Positions 14,645-23,715 of a stretch of 64,000 bases of DNA are shown here, piece after piece. How positions within the stretch are numbered: the stretch's first letter is position 1; each line of letters begins with the position of its first letter. Location of the stretch: contig NZ_CP092431.1 in the NCBI RefSeq assembly GCF_022385335.1, positions 1,674,001 to 1,738,000 on the forward strand, written 5' to 3'. The notes beneath the pieces were generated by a model. It did not search any database and was not told the DNA's origin. It worked only from the letters and a program-made list of their open reading frames with translations. A program made the position numbers and the translations under genes. Source of the stretch: Streptomyces deccanensis. Its GTDB lineage: Bacteria; Actinomycetota; Actinomycetes; Streptomycetales; Streptomycetaceae.

Positions 14645-17635
14645 TCACCGACCCCGCTGCCGTACGACCGATCCCGTCCGCTCCTTCACGATCTCCAGCT
14701 GGGCGTGCACGCGGCGGCGCAGGTCGGCGACGTGGCTGACGATGCCGACGCTTCGGTCGCGTTCGCGCAGCGCGTCGAGGACGTCGAGGACCTCGTCGAG
14801 GGTCTGGTCGTCGAGGCTGCCGAACCCCTCGTCGATGAAGAGGGTGTCGAGCCGCACCCCGCCTGCCTCGTCGGTGACGACGTCGGCCAGACCGAGGGCG
14901 AGCGCGAGGGAGGCGAAGAACGTCTCGCCGCCGGAGAGCGTGGCCGTGTCCCGCTCCCGCCCCGTCCAGGCGTCGACGACATGCAGCCCGAGGCCGCTGC
15001 GACCGCGTCCGGCGCGGTCGTCGGAGTGGACGAGGGTGTAGCGGCCGGAGGACATCCGCTGGAGCCGTACGGTCGCGGCGGCGGCGACCTGTTCCAGCCG
15101 GGCGGCGAGGACGTACGCCTCCAGGCGCATCCTGCGCTCGTTGTCGGCGGAGGTGCCGGCCGCGAGCCCCGCCAACCGGGCGACACGGTCGTACTCCTCG
15201 CGCAGCGGTGCCAGTCCGCGCACGGCGGCGGTGGCCCGCGCGGACAGCCGGTCGAGTTCGATGCGGCGCCGCTCGGCGGCGTCCCACGCGGAGACGGTGT
15301 TCTGGAGGCGTCGGGCGGCGGCTTCGGCCTCCCGTTCGGCGGCCTGGAGGTCGGCGGGCGGCTGCGCGCCCGCGGCCGTCGTCTCGGCCTCGGCGAGCAC
15401 GGCCCGCACGGCGGCCTCCTCCGACTGCCAGGCGTCCAGGCGGTGTTGGAGGTCCCGGTGGGCGGCGTCGTCGAGCACGGCGGCGGCCGCGTCGCGCGGG
15501 GTGTCGAACCCGGCCCGGAACGCCGCGTCGGCGAGGCGCGCGTCGGCGTCCTTCAGGCGTTGCGCGGTGTCGTCGGCCACCCGGGCGGCCTCGGCGGCCG
15601 CGCCGAGCCGCGCGGCCCGCGCCTCCAGCCGCCCGGCCAGCTCGGCGACGCTCTCGGCGTCGCCCCGGGCCTGCGTCAACTCGGCCTCCAGAGCGGTCCG
15701 TTCCCGCTCCAGGGTGTCGCGCCGGGTGTCGCGCGAAGCGGCCCGGATCGCGGCCTCCTGTCGTGCGGCGGCCCGCCGGTCGCGCTCCTGTTCGGCGTGG
15801 AGCAGCGCCTCCTGCGCGGGGTGGAGGTCGACGGCGCGCCGCCGGGCCTCGGTGTGCTCCCGCTCCAGCTCCGCCACCGTCGCCGCGAGCCGCTCGGTGG
15901 GCGTGTCGCCCGCCTCGGCACTCGCGGCGGCCAACGCCCGTTGCGCGAGGGCCAGTTGCCGCTCCGCCCCGACCCGCTCCTCGTCGGCCCGCTGAAACGC
16001 GGCGAGTGCCTCCTCCTCCGCCTCCCGGTCCACATGGCCCGCGACCTTCTGGGCGGGCGCGGGGTGTTCCGTGCCTCCGCAGACGGCGCAGGGCCGCCCG
16101 TCGACGAGTCCGGCGGCGAGCTCCGCCGCGATCCCCGACAGCCGCTGTTCCTTGAGGTCCAGCCAGTGGGTGCGGGCCTCGGACGCCCGCTCGGCCAGCC
16201 GGAGCACCCGGGCCTGGGCCGCGTCGGTGTCGCGGCCGAGCTGGTCGCGCTGACGTGCGGCGGCGAGCCGCTGCTCGGCGGGTTCCCGCCGCACGGCGAG
16301 CTGTTCGGCGCGGGCGGCGGCCTCCTGCGCGGACTCGATACGGCTCTGCAGCCCGGCCCGGGTGGTCTCCCACTCGGCGAGCCAGCCCTCGGCGTCCTGG
16401 AGGACGCCCTCGTCCGCCCGCTCCTCGTCGTCCAACTCGGCCTGCTCGGTGAGGAGTACGGCGAGCCGTCGCTCGGCACGCCGGGCCGACTCCAGCGCGC
16501 CCAGCTCCTCCGAGGCCCTGCGGGCTGCGGCCGCGAGTCCGGCGGCACCCGCGTCGGCGTACTCCCCCGACAGGCGTGCTCGGGCGTCCTCCTCCTCCGC
16601 CCTGGCCCGCCGGTGCTCGGCCTCGGCGGCGTCCCGCAGGTCCAGTGCCGGGGCCACGGCCTCCGCCTTGCGGGCGCGTTCCATCCGCGCCCGGTCCTCC
16701 CGGTGGGTGTCCGCCCGCTCCTCCAGCCGTGCGGCACGTTCCCTCGCCTCCGCGAACCGCCGTTGCAGCCGCGCCACTTCGCGTACGTCGTCCAGCACGC
16801 GGTCGGCCTCGGCCCGGGCCGCCTGGGCCGCAGCCCGCGCGCAGTGGGCGATGGTGAGCCGTTCCCGGGCGGTGCTGCGGGCGACGGCGGCCCAGGCGAG
16901 GACGGCGTCGGCGAGACCGGGGTCCCCGGGGGCCAGGTCGGGCAGGTCCGGGGCGTCGCCCGCCGCCTGCTGCATCCGGTGGGCGTCGGCGAGCAGTGCC
17001 GCGTCGCCCTCGCGCACCCTGGCCTCGGTCTCCCGGCGGCGGTCGGCGAGCCGCTTCTCGACGGCGGCGAAGTGGTGGGTGTCGAAGAGGCGGCCGAGAA
17101 GCCTGCCGCGTGCCTCGGCGTCGGCCCGCAGGAACCGGGCGAAGTCGCCCTGCGGCAACAGCACGACCTGGCAGAACTGTTCGCGGCTCATCCCCAGGAG
17201 CTGGGTGATCTCCTCGCCTATCTCCTGGTGGGAGCGGCTGAGGTCCTTCCAGGAGCCGGCGGCCGCGTCGTACTCGCGCAGCCAGCTCTGCGCCTTCTCG
17301 ACGGTGGTGCCCGCGCCGCGTTTTTTGGGCCGCTCCCAGGGTGGCTGCCGGGTGACCTCCAACCGGCGTCCGGCGACGGTGAGTTCGAGGCGGACCTCGG
17401 TGCGGGTGGTGGGTGCCGCGTGGTCGCTGCGCAGGTTCATGCCCTGGCCGCTCTGGCGGGCGCCCGGCACCGAGCCGTACAGCGCGTAGCAGACGGCGTC
17501 CAGGACCGAGGTCTTGCCGGCGCCGGTCGGGCCGTGCAGCAGGAAGAGTCCGGCGGCCGAGAGGTCGTCGAAGTCGACGGACTCGATGCCGCCGAAGGGG
17601 CCGAAGGCGGCGAGGTCGAGCCGGTGGAGTCTCAT
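14645..17635 (-). CDS. sbcC: SbcC, ATPase subunit of the SbcCD nuclease
   Basis: 996 residues. N-terminal ABC/SMC half-domain with Walker A GPTGAGKTSVLDAV and Q-loop region VVLLPQGDFARFL; a long Ala/Arg/Glu-rich coiled coil; a mid-protein zinc hook CAVCGGTEHP that joins two molecules; then the C-terminal half-domain with signature LSGGETFFASLAL and Walker B DTLFIDEGFGSLD. With SbcD it forms the Mre11-Rad50-type complex that trims hairpins and protein-blocked DNA ends. The ATG overlaps the sbcD stop as ATGA, so the two are translationally coupled. A longer frame that opens upstream is antisense noise. Confidence 0.96.
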   Translation of the reverse strand: MRLHRLDLAAFGPFGGIESVDFDDLSAAGLFLLHGPTGAGKTSVLDAVCYALYGSVPGARQSGQGMNLRSDHAAPTTRTEVRLELTVAGRRLEVTRQPPWERPKKRGAGTTVEKAQSWLREYDAAAGSWKDLSRSHQEIGEEITQLLGMSREQFCQVVLLPQGDFARFLRADAEARGRLLGRLFDTHHFAAVEKRLADRRRETEARVREGDAALLADAHRMQQAAGDAPDLPDLAPGDPGLADAVLAWAAVARSTARERLTIAHCARAAAQAARAEADRVLDDVREVARLQRRFAEARERAARLEERADTHREDRARMERARKAEAVAPALDLRDAAEAEHRRARAEEEDARARLSGEYADAGAAGLAAAARRASEELGALESARRAERRLAVLLTEQAELDDEERADEGVLQDAEGWLAEWETTRAGLQSRIESAQEAAARAEQLAVRREPAEQRLAAARQRDQLGRDTDAAQARVLRLAERASEARTHWLDLKEQRLSGIAAELAAGLVDGRPCAVCGGTEHPAPAQKVAGHVDREAEEEALAAFQRADEERVGAERQLALAQRALAAASAEAGDTPTERLAATVAELEREHTEARRRAVDLHPAQEALLHAEQERDRRAAARQEAAIRAASRDTRRDTLERERTALEAELTQARGDAESVAELAGRLEARAARLGAAAEAARVADDTAQRLKDADARLADAAFRAGFDTPRDAAAAVLDDAAHRDLQHRLDAWQSEEAAVRAVLAEAETTAAGAQPPADLQAAEREAEAAARRLQNTVSAWDAAERRRIELDRLSARATAAVRGLAPLREEYDRVARLAGLAAGTSADNERRMRLEAYVLAARLEQVAAAATVRLQRMSSGRYTLVHSDDRAGRGRSGLGLHVVDAWTGRERDTATLSGGETFFASLALALGLADVVTDEAGGVRLDTLFIDEGFGSLDDQTLDEVLDVLDALRERDRSVGIVSHVADLRRRVHAQLEIVKERTGSVVRQRGR

Positions 17636-18795
17636 CGGGCGACCTCCCGGACCGTCTCGTCGGCCCGTACGGCGTCGAACGCGTCCCTGAGCACGGTCCG
17701 TTCGTGTGCGTCGGGGCCGGTGCCGCGGACGTGGGCCACGAAGTCCTCGGCGATCTCCTGGTCGTCCCGGCCGGCGAGGCGCCGGGCGTAGGAGACGTCG
17801 GGGTCGCCGGGGGCCCGTTCGGGGTCGAAGACGAGGCTGAGGGTGTGTGGGAAGCGTGCGCACAGCCGGGCCATGGGCTCGGCGGGCCGGACGGGGTCGG
17901 TGAGGGTGGCCTCGACCCAGGCCTCCTCGTGGCGGGCCAGGTCCGGGTCGGCGAGCAGGTCGTCCAGCCGCCCCCGGATCCGGGCGAGGGGGCGGGGCAC
18001 GGGGCAGTCGATCCGCTCGGCGTCGACCGACCCGTCGGCGCCGAGGTCCACCAGCCACATGCTCTTGCGGTGGTCGGCCTCGGAGAAGGAGTACGGCAGC
18101 GGGGAACCGGAGTAGCGCACCCGGTCGGTGAGGGTCTGGCTGCCGTGCAGATGGCCCAGCGCCACGTAGTCGACGCCGTCGAAGACACCGGCGGGCACGG
18201 CGGAGACGCCGCCGACGGAGATGTCCCGCTCGCTGTCGCTGGGTTGGCCGCCGGTGACGAAGGCGTGGGCCAGGACCACGGAACGGGTGCCCGCCGGCCG
18301 CCCGGCCAGGTCGGCCCGGACCCGGTCCATGGCGGCGGCGAGCACCGCTTCGTGGCCCGCCTTCTCGACCCCGAGCTCGTCCTTCACGAGGGCGGGTTCG
18401 AGATAGGGCAGGCCGTAGAAGGCGACGTCGCCGTGGGCGTCCGGGAGGGTCACGGGGGTGCCGGCGGCCGAGGCCGACGTTCGCAGGTGGATGCCGGCCC
18501 GGCCGATGAGGCCCGCCGCGACGCCGAGCCGTCGCGCCGAGTCGTGGTTCCCGGAGATCATCACCGTGGGCACGCCCAGCTCGGCCAGGCGGTGCAGGGC
18601 GTCGTCGAAGAGTTCGACCGCGGCCAGCGGCGGCACCGCCCGGTCGTACACGTCGCCCGCCACGACCACCGCGTCCACGTCGCGTTCCCGCACCGTCGCG
18701 ACCAGCCGACCGATGAACTCGGCCTGCGCGCCGAGCATGTTCACGCGGTGGAACGACCGGCCGAGATGCCAGTCGGATGTGTGCAGAATTCTCAA
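17632..18795 (-). CDS. sbcD: SbcD, exonuclease subunit of SbcCD
   Basis: 387 residues from a TTG start at 18795. The choice rests on the conserved Mre11 opening RILHTSDWHLGR beginning right after this codon and a GGAG ribosome site 7 nt upstream; the frame is open to a GTG-type start at 18873 but the added 26 residues match nothing. Metallophosphoesterase motifs are complete: SDWHLG, GDVYDR, SGNHDS, AHAF and GHLHG, giving the two-manganese site. The C-terminal third is the capping domain. It is the first gene of the sbcDC operon. Confidence 0.95.
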   Translation of the reverse strand: MRILHTSDWHLGRSFHRVNMLGAQAEFIGRLVATVRERDVDAVVVAGDVYDRAVPPLAAVELFDDALHRLAELGVPTVMISGNHDSARRLGVAAGLIGRAGIHLRTSASAAGTPVTLPDAHGDVAFYGLPYLEPALVKDELGVEKAGHEAVLAAAMDRVRADLAGRPAGTRSVVLAHAFVTGGQPSDSERDISVGGVSAVPAGVFDGVDYVALGHLHGSQTLTDRVRYSGSPLPYSFSEADHRKSMWLVDLGADGSVDAERIDCPVPRPLARIRGRLDDLLADPDLARHEEAWVEATLTDPVRPAEPMARLCARFPHTLSLVFDPERAPGDPDVSYARRLAGRDDQEIAEDFVAHVRGTGPDAHERTVLRDAFDAVRADETVREVAR

Positions 18796-18906
18796 GAAAC
18801 TGCTCCGACCTGCATGCGTCCCCCTCTGTCCCCGTGGCCCCGGCACCGGACCGCTACGGCCCGCTCTCAGCACCGACCACGCTAACGCCTGTCGGCACGT
18901 GGTCCG

Positions 18907-20799
18907 TCACACACCTCGCTCCGCCGCCTCGTGACCGGCGGGCGCGGCCGGTGCGGGCAGGCCGTCGAGACCGGCTCCGCCGACCGGTCCCGCGAGGTCC
19001 GGCTCGGCGTTCTCGCCCAGGAAGCCGCCCGACTGGTGCTGCCACAGTTTGGCGTAGGCGCCGTTCGCCGTGAGCAGTTCCTCGTGGGTGCCCTGCTCGA
19101 CGACGTTCCCGCGGTCGAGGACGACGAGACGGTCCATGCCGGCGACGGTGCTCAGCCGGTGGGCGACCACGAGGGCGGTCCGCCCGTCCATAAGCCGCCA
19201 CAGGGCGTCCTGGACGAGGATCTCGCTCTCCGAGTCCAGCGCGCTGGTCGCCTCGTCGAGGAGCAGGACCGGGGCGTCGCGCAGGATGGCCCTGGCGAGG
19301 GCGACGCGCTGGCGCTGCCCGCCCGAGAGTTTCACCCCGCGCTCACCCACCAGCGTGGCGAAGCCGTCGGGGAGCTGGCCGACGAACTCGGTGACGTGCG
19401 CGGCCTCGGCCGCGGCGTGGATCTCCTTGTCGGTGGCGCCGGGCCGGGCGAAGGCGATGTTGTCCCGCAGGCTGCGGTGGAACATGGCGGGTTCCTGCGG
19501 GACGTAGGCGATCAGTGAGCGCAGGTCGGCCTGGCGCATGCGGCTGATGTCCTGTCCACCGATGAGGATGCGGCCGTCGTCGATGTCCGACATGCGCAGC
19601 AGCAGCCGGGTGAGCGTGGTCTTGCCGCCGCCGGACCTGCCGACCAGCCCGATACGCGCGCCCGCCGGCACGTCCAGGTCGAGTCCCTGGAAGATGGGTT
19701 TCGCGCCCGCGTGGGCGAAGGTCACCGCCTCGAAGCGGACGCCGGTGTCGCGCGGTGCGAGCGGTTCGGGCTCCGGGGGGTCGAGCACCGTGGGCGGATC
19801 CAGCAGCAGTTCGGTGAACTGCGCGGCCTCGGTCATCGAGGTTTCCAGGCGCCGGTAGATCTGGTTGAACTCGAACATGATCTGGGTCGCGTTGGAGTAG
19901 TAGGTGAAGGCGACGACGACCTCCTCCACCCCCCGGCCCGAGCCCCCGAGGACGATGGCGACCAACAGCCCGAGCACATTGGTCAGTACGGACATGGGGG
20001 CGATCAAGGTGTCGACGCGCAGATTGCCGTAGTCCCACGACCGCAGCGTCAGGCGCCGGGAGTCCGCGACCCGGTCGCGGTGCTCCTCGGCCTCCCGCCG
20101 CTCGGCCGCGAACGCCCGGATGGTCTCCATGTTCACGAGGCTGTCGGCGACGTGGCCGGAGACCCGGGCGACGGCAGCCTCACGGTCGCTGACGAGTCGC
20201 TGCCTGCGACGGATCAGCGGGGTCGCGGCCACCACGGTCACCGCGATCATCAGCAGGAGGCCGACGACGAGCATCGGTTCGTAGGTCCACAGCACCACGG
20301 CCCCGAACAGCAGGGGGACGACACTCCCCACGATCCGGAAGGTCAGTGTGTCGACGAAGTCCTCGAAGCGCTTGCCGAAGCTCAGCACCCGCTTGGTCAG
20401 GGAGCCGGCGAAGTTGTCGTGGAAGAACGCGGCGTCCTTGGCGAGGAGTTCGTCCATGCCGCTCACGTACAGGTGTTCCATGCCGAGGGCGTCCACCCGG
20501 TTCAGGCAGTGCTGCCCGACCCGCCACACGGCCTCGGCGAGCAGCAGTGTCGCACCGAAGGCCAGCACGTACGGCAGTGCCGAGCCGAGGGTGAGACCGC
20601 CCTCGTCGGCGGCCTGACCTGCCAGTTTGGCGATCAGCAGGGGGGCGACATAGCGGATGCCGATGTTGCCCACGGCCGGCAGCACCAGCGCCGGCAGAGC
20701 CAGTCGTCGCAGGCGCAGCATTTCCCGACCGTAGCGGCGCAGCGCCAGAACGACCGCGCTCCTGCCCGGCGTCGACCCGTGCGTTTCTGTAGTCCCCAT
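18907..20799 (-). CDS. ABC transporter, fused permease-ATPase (exporter type)
   Basis: 630 residues from ATG 20799 (GTG 20802 directly before it is too close to the GGGAG site). Six membrane helices are expected in residues ~25-330. The ATPase domain (~345-590) has Walker A GRSGGGKTTLTRLLLR, signature LSGGQRQRVALARA, Walker B VLLLDEATSALD and H-loop VVAHRLSTVAGMD. It is a half-size exporter that would homodimerise, or pair with a half-transporter elsewhere. The tail after the ATPase is Gly/Ala/Pro-rich and disordered. The substrate is unknown; lipid or drug export are typical. The gap to the next gene upstream is 123 bp, so it has its own promoter. Confidence 0.93.
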   Translation of the reverse strand: MGTTETHGSTPGRSAVVLALRRYGREMLRLRRLALPALVLPAVGNIGIRYVAPLLIAKLAGQAADEGGLTLGSALPYVLAFGATLLLAEAVWRVGQHCLNRVDALGMEHLYVSGMDELLAKDAAFFHDNFAGSLTKRVLSFGKRFEDFVDTLTFRIVGSVVPLLFGAVVLWTYEPMLVVGLLLMIAVTVVAATPLIRRRQRLVSDREAAVARVSGHVADSLVNMETIRAFAAERREAEEHRDRVADSRRLTLRSWDYGNLRVDTLIAPMSVLTNVLGLLVAIVLGGSGRGVEEVVVAFTYYSNATQIMFEFNQIYRRLETSMTEAAQFTELLLDPPTVLDPPEPEPLAPRDTGVRFEAVTFAHAGAKPIFQGLDLDVPAGARIGLVGRSGGGKTTLTRLLLRMSDIDDGRILIGGQDISRMRQADLRSLIAYVPQEPAMFHRSLRDNIAFARPGATDKEIHAAAEAAHVTEFVGQLPDGFATLVGERGVKLSGGQRQRVALARAILRDAPVLLLDEATSALDSESEILVQDALWRLMDGRTALVVAHRLSTVAGMDRLVVLDRGNVVEQGTHEELLTANGAYAKLWQHQSGGFLGENAEPDLAGPVGGAGLDGLPAPAAPAGHEAAERGV

Positions 20800-20922
20800 C
20801 ACACTCCCGGAGTTAGGAAGTCCGAAGTGTCCCGTCGACGGAGGCCCTCAGTCCACATAATTAACGCGGACCGGCGAGAATCGGACACCGTCGCCCTCAG
20901 GGGACGCGGGGGGCGTTTTCGC

Positions 20923-21549
20923 TCAGGTGTCCCCGTACGCCTCTCCGCCGAGTTCGAACCCGGCCGTGCCCGCGGTGGTGTCGGCGAGCCAGGCGCGGAA
21001 GGCGTCCACGTCGGCGTCGGGGAGGCCGATCTCGATGGTGACGGCCTCGCCGTAGCGGACGTCACGGACCTCGCGCCCGGTGGACCGCAGGTCGTTCTGC
21101 ACCTTCCCGGCCCGTTGGTGGTCGACGGTCACCGTGGCGAGCCGGAAGCGCCGGCGCGTGAGGGTACCGAGCGCGTCGAGCGCCTCGCCCACGGCGCCGC
21201 CGTACGCCCTGATGAGGCCGCCCGCGCCCAGCTTGACCCCGCCGTAGTACCGGGTGACGACGGCGACGACGTACCGCATGTCCCGGCGCAGCAACATCTG
21301 GAGCATCGGGACGCCCGCGGTGCCGCCGGGCTCCCCGTCGTCGCTCGCCCGCTGGACGGACGCGTCGGCGCCGATGACGTAGGCGAAGCAGTTGTGCGTG
21401 GCGTCGGCGTGCTCCTTGCGGACGGCCGCGACGAAGTCCTGCGCCTCCTGCTCGGTGGCCGCAGGGGCGAGCGCGCACACGAAACGGGAGCGGTTGACCT
21501 CGGTCTCGTGCACTCCGGCGCGGGCGACGGTGCGGTACTCGTCCTGCAT
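20923..21549 (-). CDS. YigZ/IMPACT family protein
   Basis: 208 residues. The UPF0029/IMPACT N-terminal domain is unmistakable: SRFVCALAPAATEQEAQDF, ATHNCFAYVIG, SDDGEPGGTAGVPMLQML and VVTRYYGGVKLGAGGLIRAY. The C-terminal ~70 residues form the DUF1949 ferredoxin-like domain. Eukaryotic IMPACT counters Gcn2-type translational control and E. coli YigZ is structurally known, but the bacterial role is not settled. It lies 99 bp downstream of the SixA gene on the same strand, so it may be co-transcribed with SixA and the CysS-like gene. Confidence 0.93.
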   Translation of the reverse strand: MQDEYRTVARAGVHETEVNRSRFVCALAPAATEQEAQDFVAAVRKEHADATHNCFAYVIGADASVQRASDDGEPGGTAGVPMLQMLLRRDMRYVVAVVTRYYGGVKLGAGGLIRAYGGAVGEALDALGTLTRRRFRLATVTVDHQRAGKVQNDLRSTGREVRDVRYGEAVTIEIGLPDADVDAFRAWLADTTAGTAGFELGGEAYGDT

Positions 21550-21648
21550 CGGGCCAGCCTATGCGCACGCCGGCGCACGCCGGGACGGGGCATCGTCCGG
21601 GGGGCGTCCGGGGGTCGGCCGGGGCGCGGGACGCTCTCCGGGAGCCGA

Positions 21649-22239
21649 TCAGGCGCCCTTCGCGCCCTTCCGGCCCTTCTCGCCCTTCCCTCCCCTCGCG
21701 TCCTTCCTGCCCCTGGCCACGATCAGGTCCGTCAGCAGGGCCGTGCCCGGGGCGAGTGCGGCCCAGGTCTCGCCGTGCCAGGAGAGGAAGGCGATCGCCG
21801 AGGTCGGGAACTTGGCACGCACGTCGTCCAGCGCGTCGTCCAGGGCGTCTCCGGCCAGGTCGAGGACGAGTTCCTCCAGCCCCGGGTTGTGGCCGACGAG
21901 GAGCAGCGTCCGCACATGGTCGGGGGTCTCGCGGACCACGTCCAGCAACTCGGGGACCTCGGCCGCGTACACCCGCTCGTCGTGCCGTACCGGGGGCGGC
22001 GTGCCCCACTCCGCGGCGGCCAGTTCCCACGTCTGCCGGGCCCGTACGGCCGTGGAGCAGACGGCCAGGTCGGGCAGACAGTCCGCCTCGGCGAGGGCCC
22101 GCCCGACGGCGGGGGCGTCACGGCGGCCCCGGGGCGCCAACGGCCGCTCGTGGTCGGGGACGCCCACCGGCCAGGCGGACTTGGCGTGCCGCAGGACGAT
22201 CAGTCTGCGCAGCGGGCCCGCTCCGGCGCGCGCCATCAT
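21649..22239 (-). CDS. SixA-type phosphohistidine phosphatase
   Basis: 196 residues from ATG 22239, which overlaps the stop of the upstream gene (ATGA), showing coupling. The histidine phosphatase motif LIVLRHAKSAW opens the protein and LLLVGHNPGLEELV gives the second catalytic His, as in E. coli SixA, which removes phosphate from His residues of phosphotransfer proteins. The core ends near residue 170; the last ~20 residues form a Lys/Arg/Gly tail (RKDARGGKGEKGRKG) that could bind nucleic acid or phosphate (inference). A longer reading frame upstream is antisense noise. Confidence 0.92.
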   Translation of the reverse strand: MMARAGAGPLRRLIVLRHAKSAWPVGVPDHERPLAPRGRRDAPAVGRALAEADCLPDLAVCSTAVRARQTWELAAAEWGTPPPVRHDERVYAAEVPELLDVVRETPDHVRTLLLVGHNPGLEELVLDLAGDALDDALDDVRAKFPTSAIAFLSWHGETWAALAPGTALLTDLIVARGRKDARGGKGEKGRKGAKGA

Positions 22240-22946
22240 GCCGATGCTCCGATCTGCCGGGTGAGCTCCAGCCCGAGGAGCCGGTCGGCGTAGGCGTACG
22301 TCTCGAACCGCGCGCCGTCCGGCACGTCCCGCGCACCCTCCACGTCCCGCAGTACGCCGAGCACCGCGGGTACGTCGAGGTCGTCCTCCCAGGCGGCGCG
22401 CAGGGCCTGCCGTACGGGCTCGGGAACCGGCCGTGACGGTCGCGTCGCCCACGCGGCGACCGCCGTGCGCCAGTGGTCGAGCATGTCGGCGGCCTCCGTG
22501 AGCGCGGTGGCGTCGAGGGTCACGGGGGTACGGCGAGGGTGGCTGAGCAGGGCGAACCGGAGGGTGGTGCCCGACGCGACCGGCGCCTCGGTCCCCCTCA
22601 CCGGGGCGACCTCGACCGTGATGTCGGCATCGGTGTCGGTATCGGTGTCAGTGTCGGTGTCCCCCGAGCCGGTCACCCGCAGCACCCGCCCGCCACCGCC
22701 CCGCGTCGCGGCTGTCTCGCTCGGCCGGACGCCGAGGTCGTCGGCGCGCCGCCGCAACGCGGCGGGCGGGTCGGCGACGAGGAGGACGGGACTCCCGCCC
22801 AGCTCCAGGGCACGGGCGAGGACGTCGGCGACCAGCAGGACCCGCAGGGCCGAGGTGTCCTCGGCCGGCACGCGGGCGTGGACCCGGGTGAGCGCCCTGC
22901 GGATCTCGGCGGGCTCGCCGGTCCGGGCGTCGGTGATACGCAGCAC
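22236..22946 (-). CDS. Cysteinyl-tRNA synthetase-derived protein lacking catalytic motifs
   Basis: About 236 residues from GTG 22946, chosen because LRITDARTGEPAEI matches the first strand of cysteinyl-tRNA synthetase; no good ribosome site is visible and the frame is open further upstream. The N-terminal part follows the synthetase fold (LRVLLVADVLARALELGG aligns with the helix after HIGH). The C-terminal half matches the synthetase helical domain (LRFALLSHPRR, LDHWRTAV, WEDDLDVPAVLGVL, YADRLLGLEL). HIGH, KMSKS and every cysteine, including zinc ligands, are absent, and the middle is replaced by an Asp-Thr repeat. It cannot charge tRNA by the known mechanism. It is coupled to the SixA gene. 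Function unknown. Confidence 0.7.
   Translation of the reverse strand: MLRITDARTGEPAEIRRALTRVHARVPAEDTSALRVLLVADVLARALELGGSPVLLVADPPAALRRRADDLGVRPSETAATRGGGGRVLRVTGSGDTDTDTDTDTDADITVEVAPVRGTEAPVASGTTLRFALLSHPRRTPVTLDATALTEAADMLDHWRTAVAAWATRPSRPVPEPVRQALRAAWEDDLDVPAVLGVLRDVEGARDVPDGARFETYAYADRLLGLELTRQIGASA
22622..22663. repeat. Hexanucleotide repeat encoding an Asp-Thr run
   Basis: Seven imperfect copies of TGTCGG (minus-strand Asp-Thr codons) lie inside the CysS-like gene and encode GDTDTDTDTDTDAD. The site is where the catalytic middle of the synthetase would be. Confidence 0.9.
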
Positions 22947-23127
22947 GGGGTGAGCGTAGGCGCGGAAGCGGTCGAACGCAGTGCGGAGGACACGCTTCCG
23001 GTCGGCGCGTCCCGGTGCGCGCGCCTCTGCGGGGCGGCGCCGGGAATCGCCGGACACCGCACGCTGTTGGCGCAGGCAGGCCTCGCCACCGGGCACTCGC
23101 GCACCGAACAGGCGGGCACGGACGGGC

Positions 23128-23222
23128 CCACGGGACAGACGGACCGACTGACTGAATGACTGAATGACTTGCCGACAGGCAGACAGGCAATCAGGCAGAC
23201 AGACGACTGACGGACAGAGGAG
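23128..23222. repeat. Tetranucleotide-like simple repeats in a 5' leader
   Basis: The ~95 bp before the CoA-binding protein gene consist of degenerate GACT, GAAT, GACA and GGCA runs (for example GACTGACTGAATGACTGAAT). The composition is unlike any neighbour and there is no coding potential. They end just before the GAGGAG ribosome site. Confidence 0.75.
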
Positions 23223-23229
23223 ACGGAAC

Positions 23230-23637
23230 ATGTACGGCGACCCGGCCACGATCCGCAAGATCCTGACGGAACTCGGCGACACCTGGGCGGTCGTCGGCCT
23301 GTCCACCAACCGCGACCGCGCGGCGTACGGCGTCGCGGAGGTCCTCCAGCGCTACGGCAAGCGGGTCGTCCCGGTGCACCCCAAGGCCGAGCCGGTCCAC
23401 GGCGAGCAGGGCTACGCCTCCCTCGCCGACATCCCCTTCCCGGTGGACGTCGTCGACGTCTTCGTCAACAGCGACCTGGCCGGGCCCGTCGCCGACGAGG
23501 CGGCCCGCGTCGGTGCCAAGGCGGTCTGGTTCCAGCTGGGTGTGATCGACGAGGAGGCCTACCACCGCACCCGCGAGGCCGGCCTGGACATGGTCATGGA
23601 CCGCTGCCCGGCGATCGAGATCCCCCGCCTGGGCTGA
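23230..23637 (+). CDS. CoA-binding (YccU-like) protein
   Basis: 135 residues from ATG 23230, preceded by GAGGAGA. The single domain is a Rossmann-type CoA-binding fold: WAVVGLSTNRDRAAYGVAEV, VVPVHPKA, VDVVDVFVN and AVWFQLGVIDEEAY. It corresponds to the CoA-binding part of succinyl-CoA ligase alpha without the catalytic region. Such stand-alone proteins are widespread and bind CoA; their physiological role is poorly defined. The leader is an unusual simple-repeat tract shared back to back with the CysS-like gene. Confidence 0.92.
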   Translation: MYGDPATIRKILTELGDTWAVVGLSTNRDRAAYGVAEVLQRYGKRVVPVHPKAEPVHGEQGYASLADIPFPVDVVDVFVNSDLAGPVADEAARVGAKAVWFQLGVIDEEAYHRTREAGLDMVMDRCPAIEIPRLG

Positions 23638-23715
23638 CGGTGATCGGACCTGGCCGGGTGTCGTGCCGGGTGAGACACTGGTGCGCCGCGGAATCGGGGA
23701 ACTACGGGGGGCGTG

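Noticed and set aside
17632..18873. SbcD start at 18873
   Set aside because: The extra 26 residues match nothing, while the TTG at 18795 has a ribosome site and begins exactly at the conserved Mre11 opening.
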